Source: Macrocystis pyrifera (Eukaryota; Sar; Phaeophyceae; Laminariales; Laminariaceae). Taken from it: 64,000 nt of DNA. Below the pieces are notes generated by a model, which saw nothing but the letters and a program-made list of their open reading frames with translations, ran no database searches and was not told the DNA's origin. Made by a program: the position numbers and the translations under genes. The DNA lies in NCBI GenBank assembly GCA_031763025.1, contig JASSKH010000007.1, forward strand, positions 4,145,930-4,209,929. Direction: 5' to 3'. Below, piece by piece: positions 26,701 to 34,948 of this stretch; within the stretch, counting starts at the first letter, position 1; each line of letters opens with the position of its first letter.

Positions 26701-27383
26701 TGAAAAGTTGCTCCCGAATCCGCTATCCACTCTTCTCTCCCATTAACCCAAAACAAATCATCATTCGCCTTGCCTTGGTGCGCAAACTGCGCGGTGAGGA
26801 GATGCGGATCGAACGTAGGCGTAGGGTTGCCGTTGTTCGCTGGGCCAGGGGAGGGGGAAGTGCTGAAGGAGGGTTGCTGTGGCGGGGAAGCTCCGGCCGA
26901 GGTATACCCACCACTGCCGTAGGGCGTCTCCTGCAGCCAGCCACCTTGAGGAGAAGCGGCACCCGGGAAAGCGATATTCATTTGCGCGGGAGCTGCCTGG
27001 CATTCCGCGGCGTGGTGGCCCGGTCTGCCGCACCGGAAGCAGGGCCCCTTGCGCCTCCATGTGTTGTTCAGTGGGGGACCCCAGCCTGCCGGAGTCGCTG
27101 CGGGCGGTGGGGGCATCGGCGCCAACGTCCCTGGTGGTGGGTCGGTAGGTACCCAACCCATGGGGGGGACTACTCCACCCGTACCGAAGGGGTCTGGGAC
27201 TGAGTCATCCCAACGGTACCTGCAGGCCACGGCATCCCAACGCCATTTGGGGCCGGTTATCCCCCCCGACGAAGCTCCTCCCCGGTTGCCACGTTGCTGA
27301 TGGGGACGGTGCTGCTGCTGCTGTTGAGGACGCTGCTGCTGCCGTTGCTGCTGCTGCTGCTGCTGAGGCTGCTGCTGCTGATA

Positions 27384-27420
<37 letters not shown>

Positions 27421-30400
27421 GCTGCTGCTGCTGCTGCTGCTGTTGCCCATCCTTGAGCCTCCCACCTCTCCTGTTCCTCCTTCCCCCTCCTGGACCCGCA
27501 CCTCCGCCACCGGCAGGCTGCGCACCTCCGGCGTACAAGGCATGCTGATCTACCACTCCCTGCACGCCCAACGCCCGAGAAACCATCTCCTTCTCTACCT
27601 TGTCGTTAGCATACGCGTCACGGATGATCTCATCGATCTCGGAGCGGGGGATGGAAGGGCGGGAAAGAATGGACTTGCTTTGAATAGTATACAAAGATGA
27701 GAGGTTGTTAACAATGTGGCGGTTTACTTCCTCTGCACTCTTGCCACATCCTAACATCGCCAGCTCGTCTGGTGCCTTGTCCACCCTTCCGAGGAACAGC
27801 AAGGGGTTTTCATCCTCAGCCATTCGGATGGTATCAAACTCCCTCCTCAATCTGTGTGTTGCTGCTATCGTCTTCGGCATGTAATAGTCTTCCAACTCCT
27901 TCCAAGCACCACTCGGAGACATTGCCTTCTGCATTCTAAACTCAGCCATATCGTATCCTGTCATGGCCTCCATCATCAATCCATACACCAATCTCGCGTC
28001 CCTAATCTCCTGGGGGGAATGTCTGGAGGCTAATTCCTCCGGCGAAACCCTCATGTCACCCACCGTAACTGGGTTTGCTGTGCTACTGAGTACATGCAAG
28101 CACCCAAGCGATGATAGGTATGCCAAAAACTTACTACGCCACATGCTAAAGTGGGCCTCTACGTTATCGAACTTCGGGGGTCTCGACTGGGACAAACTTG
28201 GGCGGTACAAAGAAGGTAGTGACATGCCTGATCGGGCCTCCAGCCCAGGTGTCGGCACCGTCGACGCTGCTTGTTGTCTTCCAGCAGTTCCTTCTCCTCT
28301 CGTCCCCCCACCGGCCCCCCCTTCCTTTCCTGCTCCCTGCGCGTCCCTCTCGGCGCGCAGTCTCTGCTCCTCCATCGTCCTTTCCAGGACCTCTATTTTC
28401 TTCTTCATCTCCTGTATGGTCTTTTCACTCTCCACGCTGGCTTCTTGACTGGGCATGTCCTCGAAACTAGGCATGCCGAAGCAGGTTCCCACCTCTCTAG
28501 GTTGGCCTTGGCTACGCTTGCCAATAGAAGATCGCCGGACACACTAGTGTGTTGATTGATCTCTAAAGGTATAGGCGCAGCTGGCACGGGAACGCGTGGT
28601 TGACTCCAGACAGTAACACGGAACTCCTCTTGTATTATATCCGAGCTGTCGAGTGACAGCTCATGCATCGTATGCAAATTATTATTCAACATGACGCGGG
28701 AATAAACCTCCCGTTTATCCCCCCGAATATCCGACTAAATATCCCTCTCCTATAATCCTATGTCAATATATGGAACTCCCTAATACTAGATGTAACGTCT
28801 CCGTCGTGTTTCTGAGCACAATCAATACAACCGTTTTTGTGCAGCCCTCTTTGATAAAGGACGGATACGATTTGTTTATCAAGGGGCTATTATACTAACC
28901 CAACTTGGGGGAATTTGACGAAACTAAAACCAACTTGGGCCATCAGAGGAGAAAATTTGACGGGAACAATAACTTGAGCCATGAGAGGAGAAAAGTTTAC
29001 GGGCACAAAAAATGATGGATGACAGCAACGGCCGCTGCCGCGTGACTGGGGAGGATGGAACGGAGAAGCGATGCAAGGGTTCGTACAGCGCGGGCGCAGC
29101 ATGACCTTCTACCCGAACAGTACTCCAAGGCGCTGTCGCTGCTCGTTATTTTTGTTTGGTCGTTATCAAAGGGGTCCCGAAAGCGGTTGTTAAGGAAAAA
29201 AAAGAGTGTTCATCAGTACACGGGTATCATCGCCCTACTGCGCGCGTGTGGTACAGCTCGTTACGTTGCGGTTCGGACACTCCCGCCTATTGCACTACCC
29301 CGGCAACTCGGGCTGCTTGCTTACTTCTTGTGGTCGATGGTGGCATGGTGATTTTTTTGTATTCGGCCACCCGCCCCCCCCCTCCCCCCCCCCGCTCCCA
29401 ACCAAGCCCGCCTTACAGGCCGTTTTTAACCGGGTGCAGCTCACCCTTCACGCGACTCGCCGTAGTTTCGCGCTTCCTATGATTGAGTAGGATGCAGCTA
29501 GCTCTTCGTGCGACTCGCCAAACAGCTCACGACGCCTCGCGCTTCTCAGTAGGTCTGCAGTCCACCCTTGATGCGACTCGCCGATAACTCACGGCAGCGC
29601 TTCGCGCTTGGTGCAAGCAGGGTTTACCTGGTCGGTGAAAACCCGACGTGCTCCGTCCCGGCACTGTAGGGATGCGAGGGTCTATGATAATGCGACTACT
29701 TCTACGGCCATGCATGGTGTGAGCACACACCCCCCCCCCCTATCTGCCTGGTCAGTGTAAACCCGACGCGCTCCGACCCGGCATTGTAGGGATGCGAGGG
29801 TCTATGGTCATACCACTACGGCCATGCATGATGATGAGCAAGCAATGTCTGCCTGGTGGGTGAAAGCCCGACATGCTCCGTCCCGGCATTGTAGGGATGC
29901 GAGGGTCTATGGTCGTACGACTACGGCCATGCATGAGGTCGAGTACATCTCTCCTATCGAGTACACCCCCCCCCCCCCTATCTGCCTGGTCAGTGAAAAC
30001 CCGACGCGCTCCGTCCCGGCATTGTAGGGATGCGAGGGTCTATGGTCATACGACCACAGCCATGCATGATAATGAGCACCCCCCCCCTTCCCTACCCGCC
30101 CTACCGCACTGTAGAGGGACGACTCTCTCCCCTACCGTGGCATAGCTCTCTCCCCCCGACCGCACTGAAGTGACATGACGTGAGTACACCCCCCTCTGAA
30201 GACCCCCCCGAGAGGGGTTCACCTGTTCAACGCGGAATCTAGGTACGCACGCACCATCGCTGCATCGACGTCCAAATTTTCTACTGCTACGGTAAATACG
30301 GGTGGTGGGATGTTTTTTCACACAAGTTTACACACGGCGGGCAGATAGATAATCGATTCCCAGTTAAATGGTCTAGATATTTCGGGGCAGATGAGTGATC

Positions 30401-32754
30401 TGTATGATCTGTATGATCTGTGTGATCTAGCTCGTGTTGCCTCGTGGGAGCCGTATATAAGCTGGATGGTCTACGCAGGACATGCTGCCTGGGTTGGATC
30501 TGCGCTATTCAGATCCTGCACGACGTCTCGTGACGGCAAGTTAGCTTCCAGATGGTCTAGATCATGATCTATCTGTCTGTAGATCATGATCTGTCTGTCG
30601 GACGTGGTGAAAAGTTAAAAAAAAAAGACATGGTAGCCGCAAGACCGAAAAAAGAAATGTCGAAAACAATGGTTTGAAATTGCAAGCTGCGTGCGGATAC
30701 TTTCGACCGCTTACGTACGACGTAGAATGGTATCGTAGCATTCGTCTAAACCGGGTCGCTGAAACTTAGGGGCTGAACTTTTTTGGCCGCCGACCCCCGA
30801 CCGCGTCGCGTAAATATCACACCTCGGATAGCGTAACACTCGGATAACACTTATCTACGTTGTGGGGGGCTAACACAGGAACGTGGTAACGTACTGCCAT
30901 AGTGTTAGCACTGGAGGAGCGATCACGGTAACGCGGTAGCACAGTGTTCACTTGGAAACCCACGAACGTGCACGAGCCTTAACGTTATGTTGCTGCTCGA
31001 TATCGTCCAGCTCTGGTACAGCAGTAACATCATGTTATCCCGTGGTCAGTCCTTGAACTAACACCTTAACAGAGTGTTAGGCTTTGACCAAACACGTACG
31101 TCATTTCTCTAACATGCCCAGATCGATATCCGCATATTTACTAACACGATAGCATAAAGTTATTGTCGACGCAGCGTTAGACATAACGCACTAACATAAC
31201 GTTACCATCATGCTCGCCAGCACTAGTAACACATGAGATTGTCTTACAAATAACACACCAACGTGACATAACGCGGTGGCCAGCACCACTACTAACACTA
31301 CGTTACGGGACCCCCCATCTGATTGCCTTACGAAGGCTCGGATAATATAACACTTAAACGTAGGTTAGATACGTTAGAGTCTTAGCCGGCCCATACCTGA
31401 CATAATGCTAGGATGTTAGCGTAAATGCGGAGGAGGTCTCCGTGACATTTTGTTACGGTGTTACCGTCAGTAGAGATCTGATGGTAACATTCCGTTACCG
31501 TGTTACCATAAAAACCAGTCCGGGTCTAACATTATGTTTTCTGAGATACCGTTGGGACCGAAGTCGTTCTAACGTGAAGTTACTACGTTACCCTTTGGAT
31601 CTCACCCGAGATCTAACATGTGTTACCTGTGTTAGTGGTAAAACAGCGTGGCGGAGTAACATAAATAACGTAGCCGTGTTATCCAATTTCGCCGACATCC
31701 CAGTAGGGGATACCTACCAAAGTATCCCAGGGGGGAGGATAGCATGGCATCCCCGGTAAAAAACGCCTCCATATTATAAATAAAACCCCTAAACAGGGGA
31801 TTTATAGGAGGGATCCCCGAAAAAACACGCCCCATTTTTTTCTGGAAACCCCGCCAGTACGTTATCCATCTATAACGTATTCTATACACTCGCACGTACG
31901 AGCTAACACGGCAGTAACAGATTCTTGATGCTAAATTGGGGGGTGTACGTTATCTGCTAACTTGTGTCACTACATACATTGCGTACGAGCTACCAGGTAA
32001 CGTATTAAAATAATGCTAGTGCTTTGTCCATCATAATATACGTTATTCGTTTGACGTACGTTATGGTAGCAAGACTTCCGTTATCACCCTCACATAACGT
32101 CGCTCGATACGGACTGCTGCTGCGGCTGATACGGAAACATAATGTCAACGTTGTATTGACCATACATACACGTCATCCCTCTAACTTGTGTTACGATTGC
32201 CACTACTGTAGGAATTCCACAAGACGCCAACATAGTGTTATGTACGCGTTTATTTGGCCGTGTTGTACGTTATCCGTCTAAAGGGTGTTACGGTAGCAAG
32301 TCATAATCCCGTTGACGCTAACATAGCGGTACTCGCTACGGGATGATGCCGCTAACACGGTAACATAATGTTAACGTTTAATTGATCACGTACGTAATCC
32401 CTTCAGCCTGTGTTACGATAAGCCACAAGGAATTCCGCTAACACACTAACATAGTGTTACTCGCTATGGGCTGCATACCCCAACACCCTAACATATGCAC
32501 TGCGGTTAGTACGGGATCAAGGTAACACTCTAACATAACGTCACGCGATCGCCCGCCAATATCATAACACACTTAACACTATGTTATCACGAAATCCAGA
32601 AAGTAGTTCACGTTGTAACGTGATGTTTTACGTTTTTGTTCGCTGACGCCTAACATTAACATAAAACGTTAAGTGTTGCGTTATCCAACGTGTGAAATAT
32701 TTATACCAGGGTACATGCGTTTTTTTGTTGTTGTTGTTGTTGTTGTTGTTGTTT

Positions 32755-32792
<38 letters not shown>

Positions 32793-34677
32793 GCTGTTGT
32801 TGTTGTTGTTTGTTGTTTGTTTTGTGTTGCTGTTGTTGTTGCTTTTCTCTTGTCACGCTTGGTGGGTGGTCGTAGCTAAATTGGTCAAGAAACACCATCA
32901 TCGTGCAAAGGCTGGGTTGGTCGTTTGACTGGTCTTTTTTGAACCGACAATAAACTGAAACTATTTTATTGTTGTTGTGGTTGTTGTTGTTATTTTTGTT
33001 GCAGGGATACCCGGCGGACCCTCTCCTGCACGCCTGCATCGTGTGCGCCTCGGTGAGCTGCCCTGACGTCGCTCCCAAGGCATACAAGCCCGAGACGCTG
33101 CAGGCCGACATGGAGGAGAACATGAGGCTCTTCCTGCAGAACCCCACGAAGGGGCTGTCCCTTGACAAAACGGCAGGCGTGATCACTTTGTCCAAGGTGA
33201 TGTATGTGGTGGCCGTGTACACATGACTCATAACTCACAAGTGCAATTAATGTAGTTTAGAGTAGTAGCAGCAGCAGTAGCAGCAACACCAACCATAATT
33301 AACGTACAGAGCAAGGCAACAGCACTTGAGAAAATGGAATTTCGATATTCTGGAGGTTGTTTTTTTGGTCGACGTTGGCGACGAAAAAATAGTAGAACCA
33401 TCTTTTTTTAGTTGTGAATTTACTGTAGAGTAAGTAGCGCACGCCCTCTTTTGCCTCATACAAGAATCCAAGGCTGGCCCTCAAGAAAGGTTTCACGCCT
33501 AGGACAGACAGATCATCTACAAATCATTCCCACTTGATTGCATGATCTAGATCCTTTCAGGGCAGATGTATGTCTGGTATTACGGGGGACCATAGTAAAT
33601 AGGACCAAATATTGTTCGTAAAAATAGGTATATATATATAGGTTTTTATGTGTTCCATAGGTCCTGTTAACTATGGACCCCCGTAATAGATAATTCCCCA
33701 ATCTATATGATGTATAGCTCATTTTGCCGGGCGGGACCCGTATAATCTGTGTGATCTATCTAGCACATGTTTCCTGGGTTGGTTCTGCCCTATAAGGCAG
33801 ATCCTGCACAAGCTATCACAAGGGTAGGTCAGGAACTAGATGATCTACAGATAGACTGATAGATCATGATCTGTATGATCTGTCAGTCCGAGGGGGGTGT
33901 GTGTAAGGTTTCTCGACACCTTTTAGAACTGCAGTCCCGTGTTTGGGGACAAACTACTTGGAATTAGAGTGCTTTGTCCCCCAAACGGGACTGCAGTTTT
34001 CGTGAAAAAGGGGTTGTGAAGTGTGTCGCGTGCTGATGTGTCGGTGTGTTTGTGCGATACGTACCCTTGTAGGCCGCACGTGCATGACGCGCGCACACAC
34101 ACACGCGCAATGTGTCCGTGCCCCCCCCCCCCCCCCCCCCCCCCCCCGTCCCCATGGCCTCGGTGGCCGACAGAGGGCGAAGTGCATCCCATCCGGTGGT
34201 CTGCTTTTGGCCCCTCCAGGCCTTCCGTACTGCACTCCCCTCATGGGGGCAAAACACTTGAAATTACTGTACGTCCCCCGTCCCCGCACGCGTCCCCCAC
34301 CTTCCTCGATCTCCCGGGCCCCGTCCATACCTCTACGCTAGCCCCTCACTCACCCTTGCCCTCTTTTCCTCGCACGCCTCCTCCTCCCTCACCACACCCC
34401 TCCTTCGAACTCCCGGGCGAACAAAAAAATGTTTTGTCCCCCCCCCCCCCCCACTCGCGCGAATATGCAACCGAAGGTGTTTCTGTGGTTTGTGGAAGAC
34501 TTCACCACCAAAATAGGAAAGACCTCCGTGCTCGACACCCTTTTGCCGTACATGCCCGAGGATGTCAAGACGTACGTGAGCGAGCACAAGGATAACTTGA
34601 AGATCGCCCATTTCGAGTACGACTGGGGGCTAAACGGGTCTCCTCCGGGTGCCACCGGAAAGAATGGGCGTTGTTGA
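14591..34677 (+). CDS. DUF547-domain protein, five exons, complete (266 aa)
   Basis: DUF547 is a family of unknown function found in bacteria, plants and algae. Exons: 14591-14700, 20118-20312, 21707-21813, 33005-33196 and 34477-34677. From the ATG at 14595 the joined CDS is 801 bp and reads through to a TGA, with compatible phases (1, 1, 0, 0) at every junction. Domain landmarks run in order: YEAWDAAV and VDYQG; LWINTYNALAI; an AGTVGGETVSLDEIEH block; ADPLLHACIVCASVSCPDV; then FLWFVEDF and YDWGLN near the C-terminus. These span the whole DUF547 domain. No signal peptide or membrane segment is seen, though an additional 5' exon cannot be excluded because an acceptor-like CAG precedes the ATG. 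Intron 1 begins with GC. Intron 3 (11.2 kb) holds a complete copia element in antisense. Function is unknown; the conserved His and Cys residues of the HACIVCASVSCP segment suggest an enzyme, which is inference. Confidence 0.93.
15918..16027 (-). mobile_element. Retroposon 3' end with poly(A) tail
   Basis: Closest match to 3732-3850; the A tract (22 bases) follows AATCCGCCGGAGGAT directly. Confidence 0.75.
16087..16112. other. Perfect 11-bp hairpin
   Basis: ACCCGGGAGAG, loop TCAT, CTCTCCCGGGT. It lies 60 bp past a poly(A)-type retroposon. Confidence 0.8.
16338..16422. repeat. Palindromic element
   Basis: Arms CTGCAGTACCGTTTTGGGGG and GTTTGTCCTCCAAACGCGAC around CTTACAATTTGAG. Confidence 0.75.
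17680..18020. repeat. Tandem duplication with CTCCAACCACT
   Basis: Two to three copies of a roughly 150-bp unit containing CACACCCCTTGCCGCCTTC, GGAGTGTG and CTAAACCTCCAACCACTAAC. Confidence 0.8.
18395..18735. repeat. GACGGGAAGGGATGG minisatellite
   Basis: Degenerate units with GGTAATTTCCAGCGGGAAA; the same GGTAATTTCCA/ACGGGA words occur at 50.6-50.8 kb, suggesting a shared origin. Confidence 0.75.
18906..18998. repeat. Palindromic element
   Basis: Arms CTGCAGTCTCGTTTTGGGGA and TTTGTCCCCCAAGCGGGACT. Confidence 0.8.
20118..20312 (+). CDS. DUF547 gene exon 2
   Basis: Acceptor TTGAAG, donor CGAG/GTGAGC. Encodes MRDDPNFTTFL and AEYALWINTYNALAIAMV, the most recognisable DUF547 signature. A minisatellite starts about 85 bp past the donor. 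Confidence 0.92.
20313..21706. other. DUF547 intron 2
   Basis: About 590 bp of this intron are a roughly 20-bp minisatellite (20398-20985). A GATGATG-rich stretch follows at 21395-21600. Confidence 0.65.
20398..20985. repeat. Minisatellite, unit about 20 bp
   Basis: About 28 units of the type TACCCAAACGGTCCTTNNNT with variants (CGGTATT, CAGTCC). It starts about 85 bp past DUF547 exon 2. Confidence 0.9.
21707..21813 (+). CDS. DUF547 gene exon 3
   Basis: Acceptor ATCGAAG, donor CAGAG/GTGAGA. Encodes IGTLVSPVWKR, AGTVGGETVSLDEIEH and KLRAPE. The acceptor was chosen by phase: it supplies the two bases needed to complete the codon split at the end of exon 2. Confidence 0.9.
22245..22522 (-). repeat. 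Copia 3' LTR (element orientation)
   Basis: 278 bp matching 28550-28827 at 276 positions by direct reading. The left boundary is fixed by the CAACC target duplication. Confidence 0.96.
22523..22534 (-). promoter_or_regulatory. Copia polypurine tract
   Basis: On the minus strand GAGCAGGGGGGA lies directly upstream of the 3' LTR, the expected place for priming of plus-strand DNA. A second, similar purine run lies about 35-50 bp further upstream (near 22562). Confidence 0.7.
23189..24568 (-). CDS. Copia reverse transcriptase and RNase H
   Basis: 459 residues in the frame of the preceding segment. RT motifs: KARLVARGFKQREGIDF; Asp 63 in FDAEQAF; RSLYGLKQASRSW; and the active-site VHVDD (Asp 149 and 150), where most copia elements have YVDD. 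RNase H follows with Asp 311 (AFADADY), Glu 354 (TEAEY), Asp 389 (EDN) and the SKHIDVRHHFLRE block. The frame is open to the normal end, NDFL-like (YHRDFLMNI). All catalytic residues are intact although the upstream frame is broken. Confidence 0.95.
   Translation of the reverse strand: MFAWKSNEHGDVVRAKARLVARGFKQREGIDFFETFAPTPAASCFRLLGAIACELGLDLCHFDAEQAFVQSSLDEDVFMRLPPGCGEMSGKVVRLNRSLYGLKQASRSWHNHLLTHMKSLGFEQSPADACVMRLVESGSVSIVTVVHVDDIFAVGLKARCDQFCDDLNNLVPINNLGELRWYAGCCFTRDWDAGTLTISQQAFAENTAARFGVSSGRNNPLSTGVKLEEFDENEPVGDWPFRELVGCLMWLANQTRPDIANAVRAVARYTNRPREVHWKTAVGILEYVFSTSDFGITFQKGSGLELVAFADADYANKATDRRSVSGGAIMCAGACVCWFSRTQKCVTLSTTEAEYVALADTIKEAMFMRYVWSFIFPGFGERCITVFEDNEGARHLAQNPVCTSNSKHIDVRHHFLREHIFKGEFVITHVESEKQHADFLTKPLNNTVFRYHRDFLMNI
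24605..25498 (-). CDS. Copia pol linker before RT, ends in in-frame TAG
   Basis: This frame overlaps the repetitive end of the integrase ORF. Only its distal part looks real: a degenerate repeat (RGRTRGETARHQE, about four times) and then YAEACADEYSAIWRQAMDKE and GLADAGTF, the usual entry to a copia RT domain. It stops at TAG (24605-24607). The same frame continues directly into the RT with the expected ISAKWVFAWK motif, so this is a single nonsense codon and not an ORF boundary. Confidence 0.75.
   Translation of the reverse strand: MGTPEETVCGVTAFGGELPAAAVAVATTAGCAGASEGPRRMARATVPISTAAAATAVINAVTAAAAAAVAVATAIAVTVAVAAAVIVTAAATATVTAAAVATAAAAAAAAVAPPLSSPSPPQQSPQPQLSQRAARALGYYIPDPGDGDVLRGRTRGETARHQESGGAVQRGRTRGETARHQEGGGGVQGDRARGEAGRHPEGGDVLRGRTRGETARNREAMGHGLLSLMAAREGIGHVLFHQAPPRENPPLPTRPASELSTPNSYAEACADEYSAIWRQAMDKEYHGLADAGTFGAT
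25048..26730 (-). CDS. Copia protease end, integrase and proline-rich region
   Basis: 560 residues. The start contains the end of the protease (VVGD, then VAYVPGVRFNLFSL). The pre-integrase zinc region has His near 126-133 and CAGC at 155-158. The integrase core carries Asp 186 (LFVDLSG), Asp 249 (RSDNGTEF) and Glu 285 (KHDGVVERR), a DD35E arrangement with all three catalytic residues present. From about residue 420 it is almost pure Pro/Ser/Arg, encoded by GC-rich triplet repeats, and somewhere there the pol frame shifts to that of the next segment. Confidence 0.9.
   Translation of the reverse strand: MDSGFGSNFSCDWQPFRYGKLYSPSPCKSRLVVGDMRSLKIEYFGQIPIVMHSSQGDVQVRLMDVAYVPGVRFNLFSLHAVMLKCPVTLDAQGAHTLNGQLSFVRRDAGSYVDATRIVETPIADLHVALAHSHADTLRETARQMDIKVFGELVPCAGCSEAKGRRMAVPWTTECRSTRPLERLFVDLSGQQPTSAGGASYLMMIVDDYSRLGWPYFLKRKSDVPKVFAGFLADINAKGVPSIVECLRSDNGTEFTKAEFVELLNHHGIRREYTPVDSPKHDGVVERRIAMTLELAMASRLEATRLFGDARMPATQPLWAESCVYASDVINMTARVRDKPEMHSPYRKFYGRPPFARLLPFLKPGFHHVRRTLKTEPKAEACFYLNGGNHHAADCSKILLMSGRRSFSRDVTWEHPRKPFVGLLPSEESSPPPPSPSPPPPGAPEPLRGPDVWPEPPSPSPLLPPQPPSSTPLPPPPPPPSPSPPPSPSPSPSLPPSSSPPPLQPPSPPPPSPPPPPPPPPPSRRRYHRRRRRSSHRSHSFRSVLPGHWVIISRTRGMAMC
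26622..27230 (-). CDS. Copia zinc knuckle and aspartic protease segment
   Basis: About 202 residues in a frame different from gag. It has a CX2CX4HX4C nucleic-acid-binding knuckle (CFRCGRPGHHAAEC, residues 64-77) and the protease active-site motif WIADSGATFHVTG with catalytic Asp 171. The frame runs out near a G-rich run around 26660, where the reading continues in the integrase frame. The annotated start is only the first ATG; translation in the intact ancestor would come from gag. Confidence 0.88.
   Translation of the reverse strand: MACRYRWDDSVPDPFGTGGVVPPMGWVPTDPPPGTLAPMPPPPAATPAGWGPPLNNTWRRKGPCFRCGRPGHHAAECQAAPAQMNIAFPGAASPQGGWLQETPYGSGGYTSAGASPPQQPSFSTSPSPGPANNGNPTPTFDPHLLTAQFAHQGKANDDLFWVNGREEWIADSGATFHVTGNPFGMVNCTPPPPVRAVWWSVT
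27257..28492 (-). CDS. gag: Copia gag-like capsid protein
   Basis: 411 residues. A heptad-rich coiled coil spans about residues 21-55. The capsid region follows (W..KFLAYLSSL, GAWKELEDYY, RRLEFDTIRM-like helix, LLFLGRVDK), with the layout of copia gag (UBN2-type) domains. The C-terminal third is low-complexity: Gly-rich, then a run of eight Gln and long Ser runs encoded by CAG/AGC repeats. The frame ends at a TAA inside a G7 tract at 27260, just before the zinc knuckle that should be part of gag. The two are now in different frames, which could be a decay indel, an assembly error in the homopolymer, or a frameshift site. Confidence 0.85.
28550..28827 (-). repeat. Copia 5' LTR (element orientation)
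   Basis: 278 bp, starting TGTTGATTG and ending CAATCAATA on the plus strand. Only two positions differ from the other LTR, both A here and G in the 3' LTR. Confidence 0.96.
29434..30085 (+). repeat. Tandem cluster of poly(C) retroposon 3' units
   Basis: Four successive units each carry CTGCCTGGTCGGTGAAAACC, CCCGGCATTGTAGGGATGCG and GGCCATGCATG; three of them end in a C tract and one runs on without it. Unit-to-unit divergence is low. Confidence 0.8.
30360..30600. repeat. AGATC-rich dispersed repeat
   Basis: TGATCTGTATGATCTGTGTG and AGATCATGATCTATCTGTCT. Related sequence lies at 33770-33895, 57980-58110 and, in part, 46490-46545. Confidence 0.6.
30800..32690. repeat. TAAC/GTTA motif region
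   Basis: Dozens of short blocks such as CTAACATAGTGTTAC, GTAACATAATGTTAAC and AACATAACGTTACC at irregular spacing. Many are near-palindromic. Not a simple tandem array. Confidence 0.7.
32725..32845. repeat. (GTT)n microsatellite
   Basis: Nearly pure GTT, in DUF547 intron 3, about 160 bp before the acceptor of exon 4. Confidence 0.95.
33005..33196 (+). CDS. DUF547 gene exon 4
   Basis: Acceptor TTTTTGTTGCAG after a U-rich tract, donor CCAAG/GTGATG, both phase 0. Encodes GYPADPLLHACIVCASVSCP and then a helical stretch ending in ITLSK. Confidence 0.92.
33580..33686. mobile_element. TA-flanked MITE, copy 5
   Basis: Full-length, in DUF547 intron 4, with TA flanks; slightly expanded TATATA core. 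Confidence 0.92.
33920..34012. repeat. Palindromic element, best preserved
   Basis: Arms TTTTAGAACTGCAGTCCCGT and CAAACGGGACTGCAGTTTTC, centre ACTACTTGGAATTAGAGTG. Lies in DUF547 intron 4. Confidence 0.85.
34121..34147. repeat. 27-bp C tract
   Basis: In DUF547 intron 4, preceded by a CA-rich stretch and not by the usual retroposon end. Confidence 0.95.
34477..34677 (+). CDS. DUF547 gene exon 5 (terminal)
   Basis: Acceptor CAACCGAAG, phase 0. Encodes VFLWFVEDFTTK, then FEYDWGLNGSPPG, ending at TGA 34675-34677. A poly(C) run lies about 25 bp upstream of the acceptor. Confidence 0.92.
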   Translation: MFLWFVEDFTTKIGKTSVLDTLLPYMPEDVKTYVSEHKDNLKIAHFEYDWGLNGSPPGATGKNGRC

Positions 34678-34848
34678 AGCCATTTTTTCTCCTCCTTTTT
34701 TCTGGTCGCTTGTCTGCCTGTAGTTTCGTTTTGTTCCTTCTTTGTGGTTCGATTTTTTTCCACGGTTGTTGCTGTTTTCGAAAACGGTGGTCGAAAACGC
34801 ACCAAAGATGTATGATACCTGGTATGACACCAGTTAAACGGGAGCTAT

Positions 34849-34948
34849 TATGGGTTGAATTGGCACACGACACGACTTTTGAACGTGGAAGTGTGGTGAG
34901 CTTAAGCTTTGTGTTTTAACAATCCGCCGGAGGATGAAAAAAAATAAT
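34849..34948 (+). mobile_element. Retroposon 3' end with poly(A) tail
   Basis: Same sequence in the other orientation, followed by GAAAAAAAATAATAATAA. Confidence 0.7.

Larger units (their letters stand above)
22240..28832 (-). mobile_element. Ty1/copia LTR retrotransposon inserted in DUF547 intron 3
   Basis: The element runs from 22245 to 28827 (6583 bp), flanked by the direct repeat CAACC (22240-22244 and 28828-28832). Reading the minus strand, the order is 5' LTR, gag, zinc knuckle/protease, integrase, RT, RNase H, polypurine tract and 3' LTR. Integrase before RT identifies the copia superfamily. It lies antisense to the host gene. Coding frames change three times, and one TAG interrupts pol just before the RT, so this copy looks unable to make its full polyprotein. 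The near-identical LTRs indicate a recent insertion. No tRNA primer-binding site could be recognised next to the 5' LTR. Confidence 0.96.
28833..33004. other. DUF547 intron 3, part downstream of the copia element
   Basis: Holds a tandem cluster of poly(C) retroposon 3' units (29434-30085), an AGATC-rich stretch (30360-30600), a long TAAC/GTTA-motif region (about 30800-32690) and a (GTT)n tract (32725-32845). No exon-like homology. Confidence 0.6.

Noticed and set aside
26622-27203. 205-codon plus-strand frame opposite the copia protease
   Set aside because: Shadow of the real minus-strand coding sequence, which carries the zinc knuckle and DSGA motifs.
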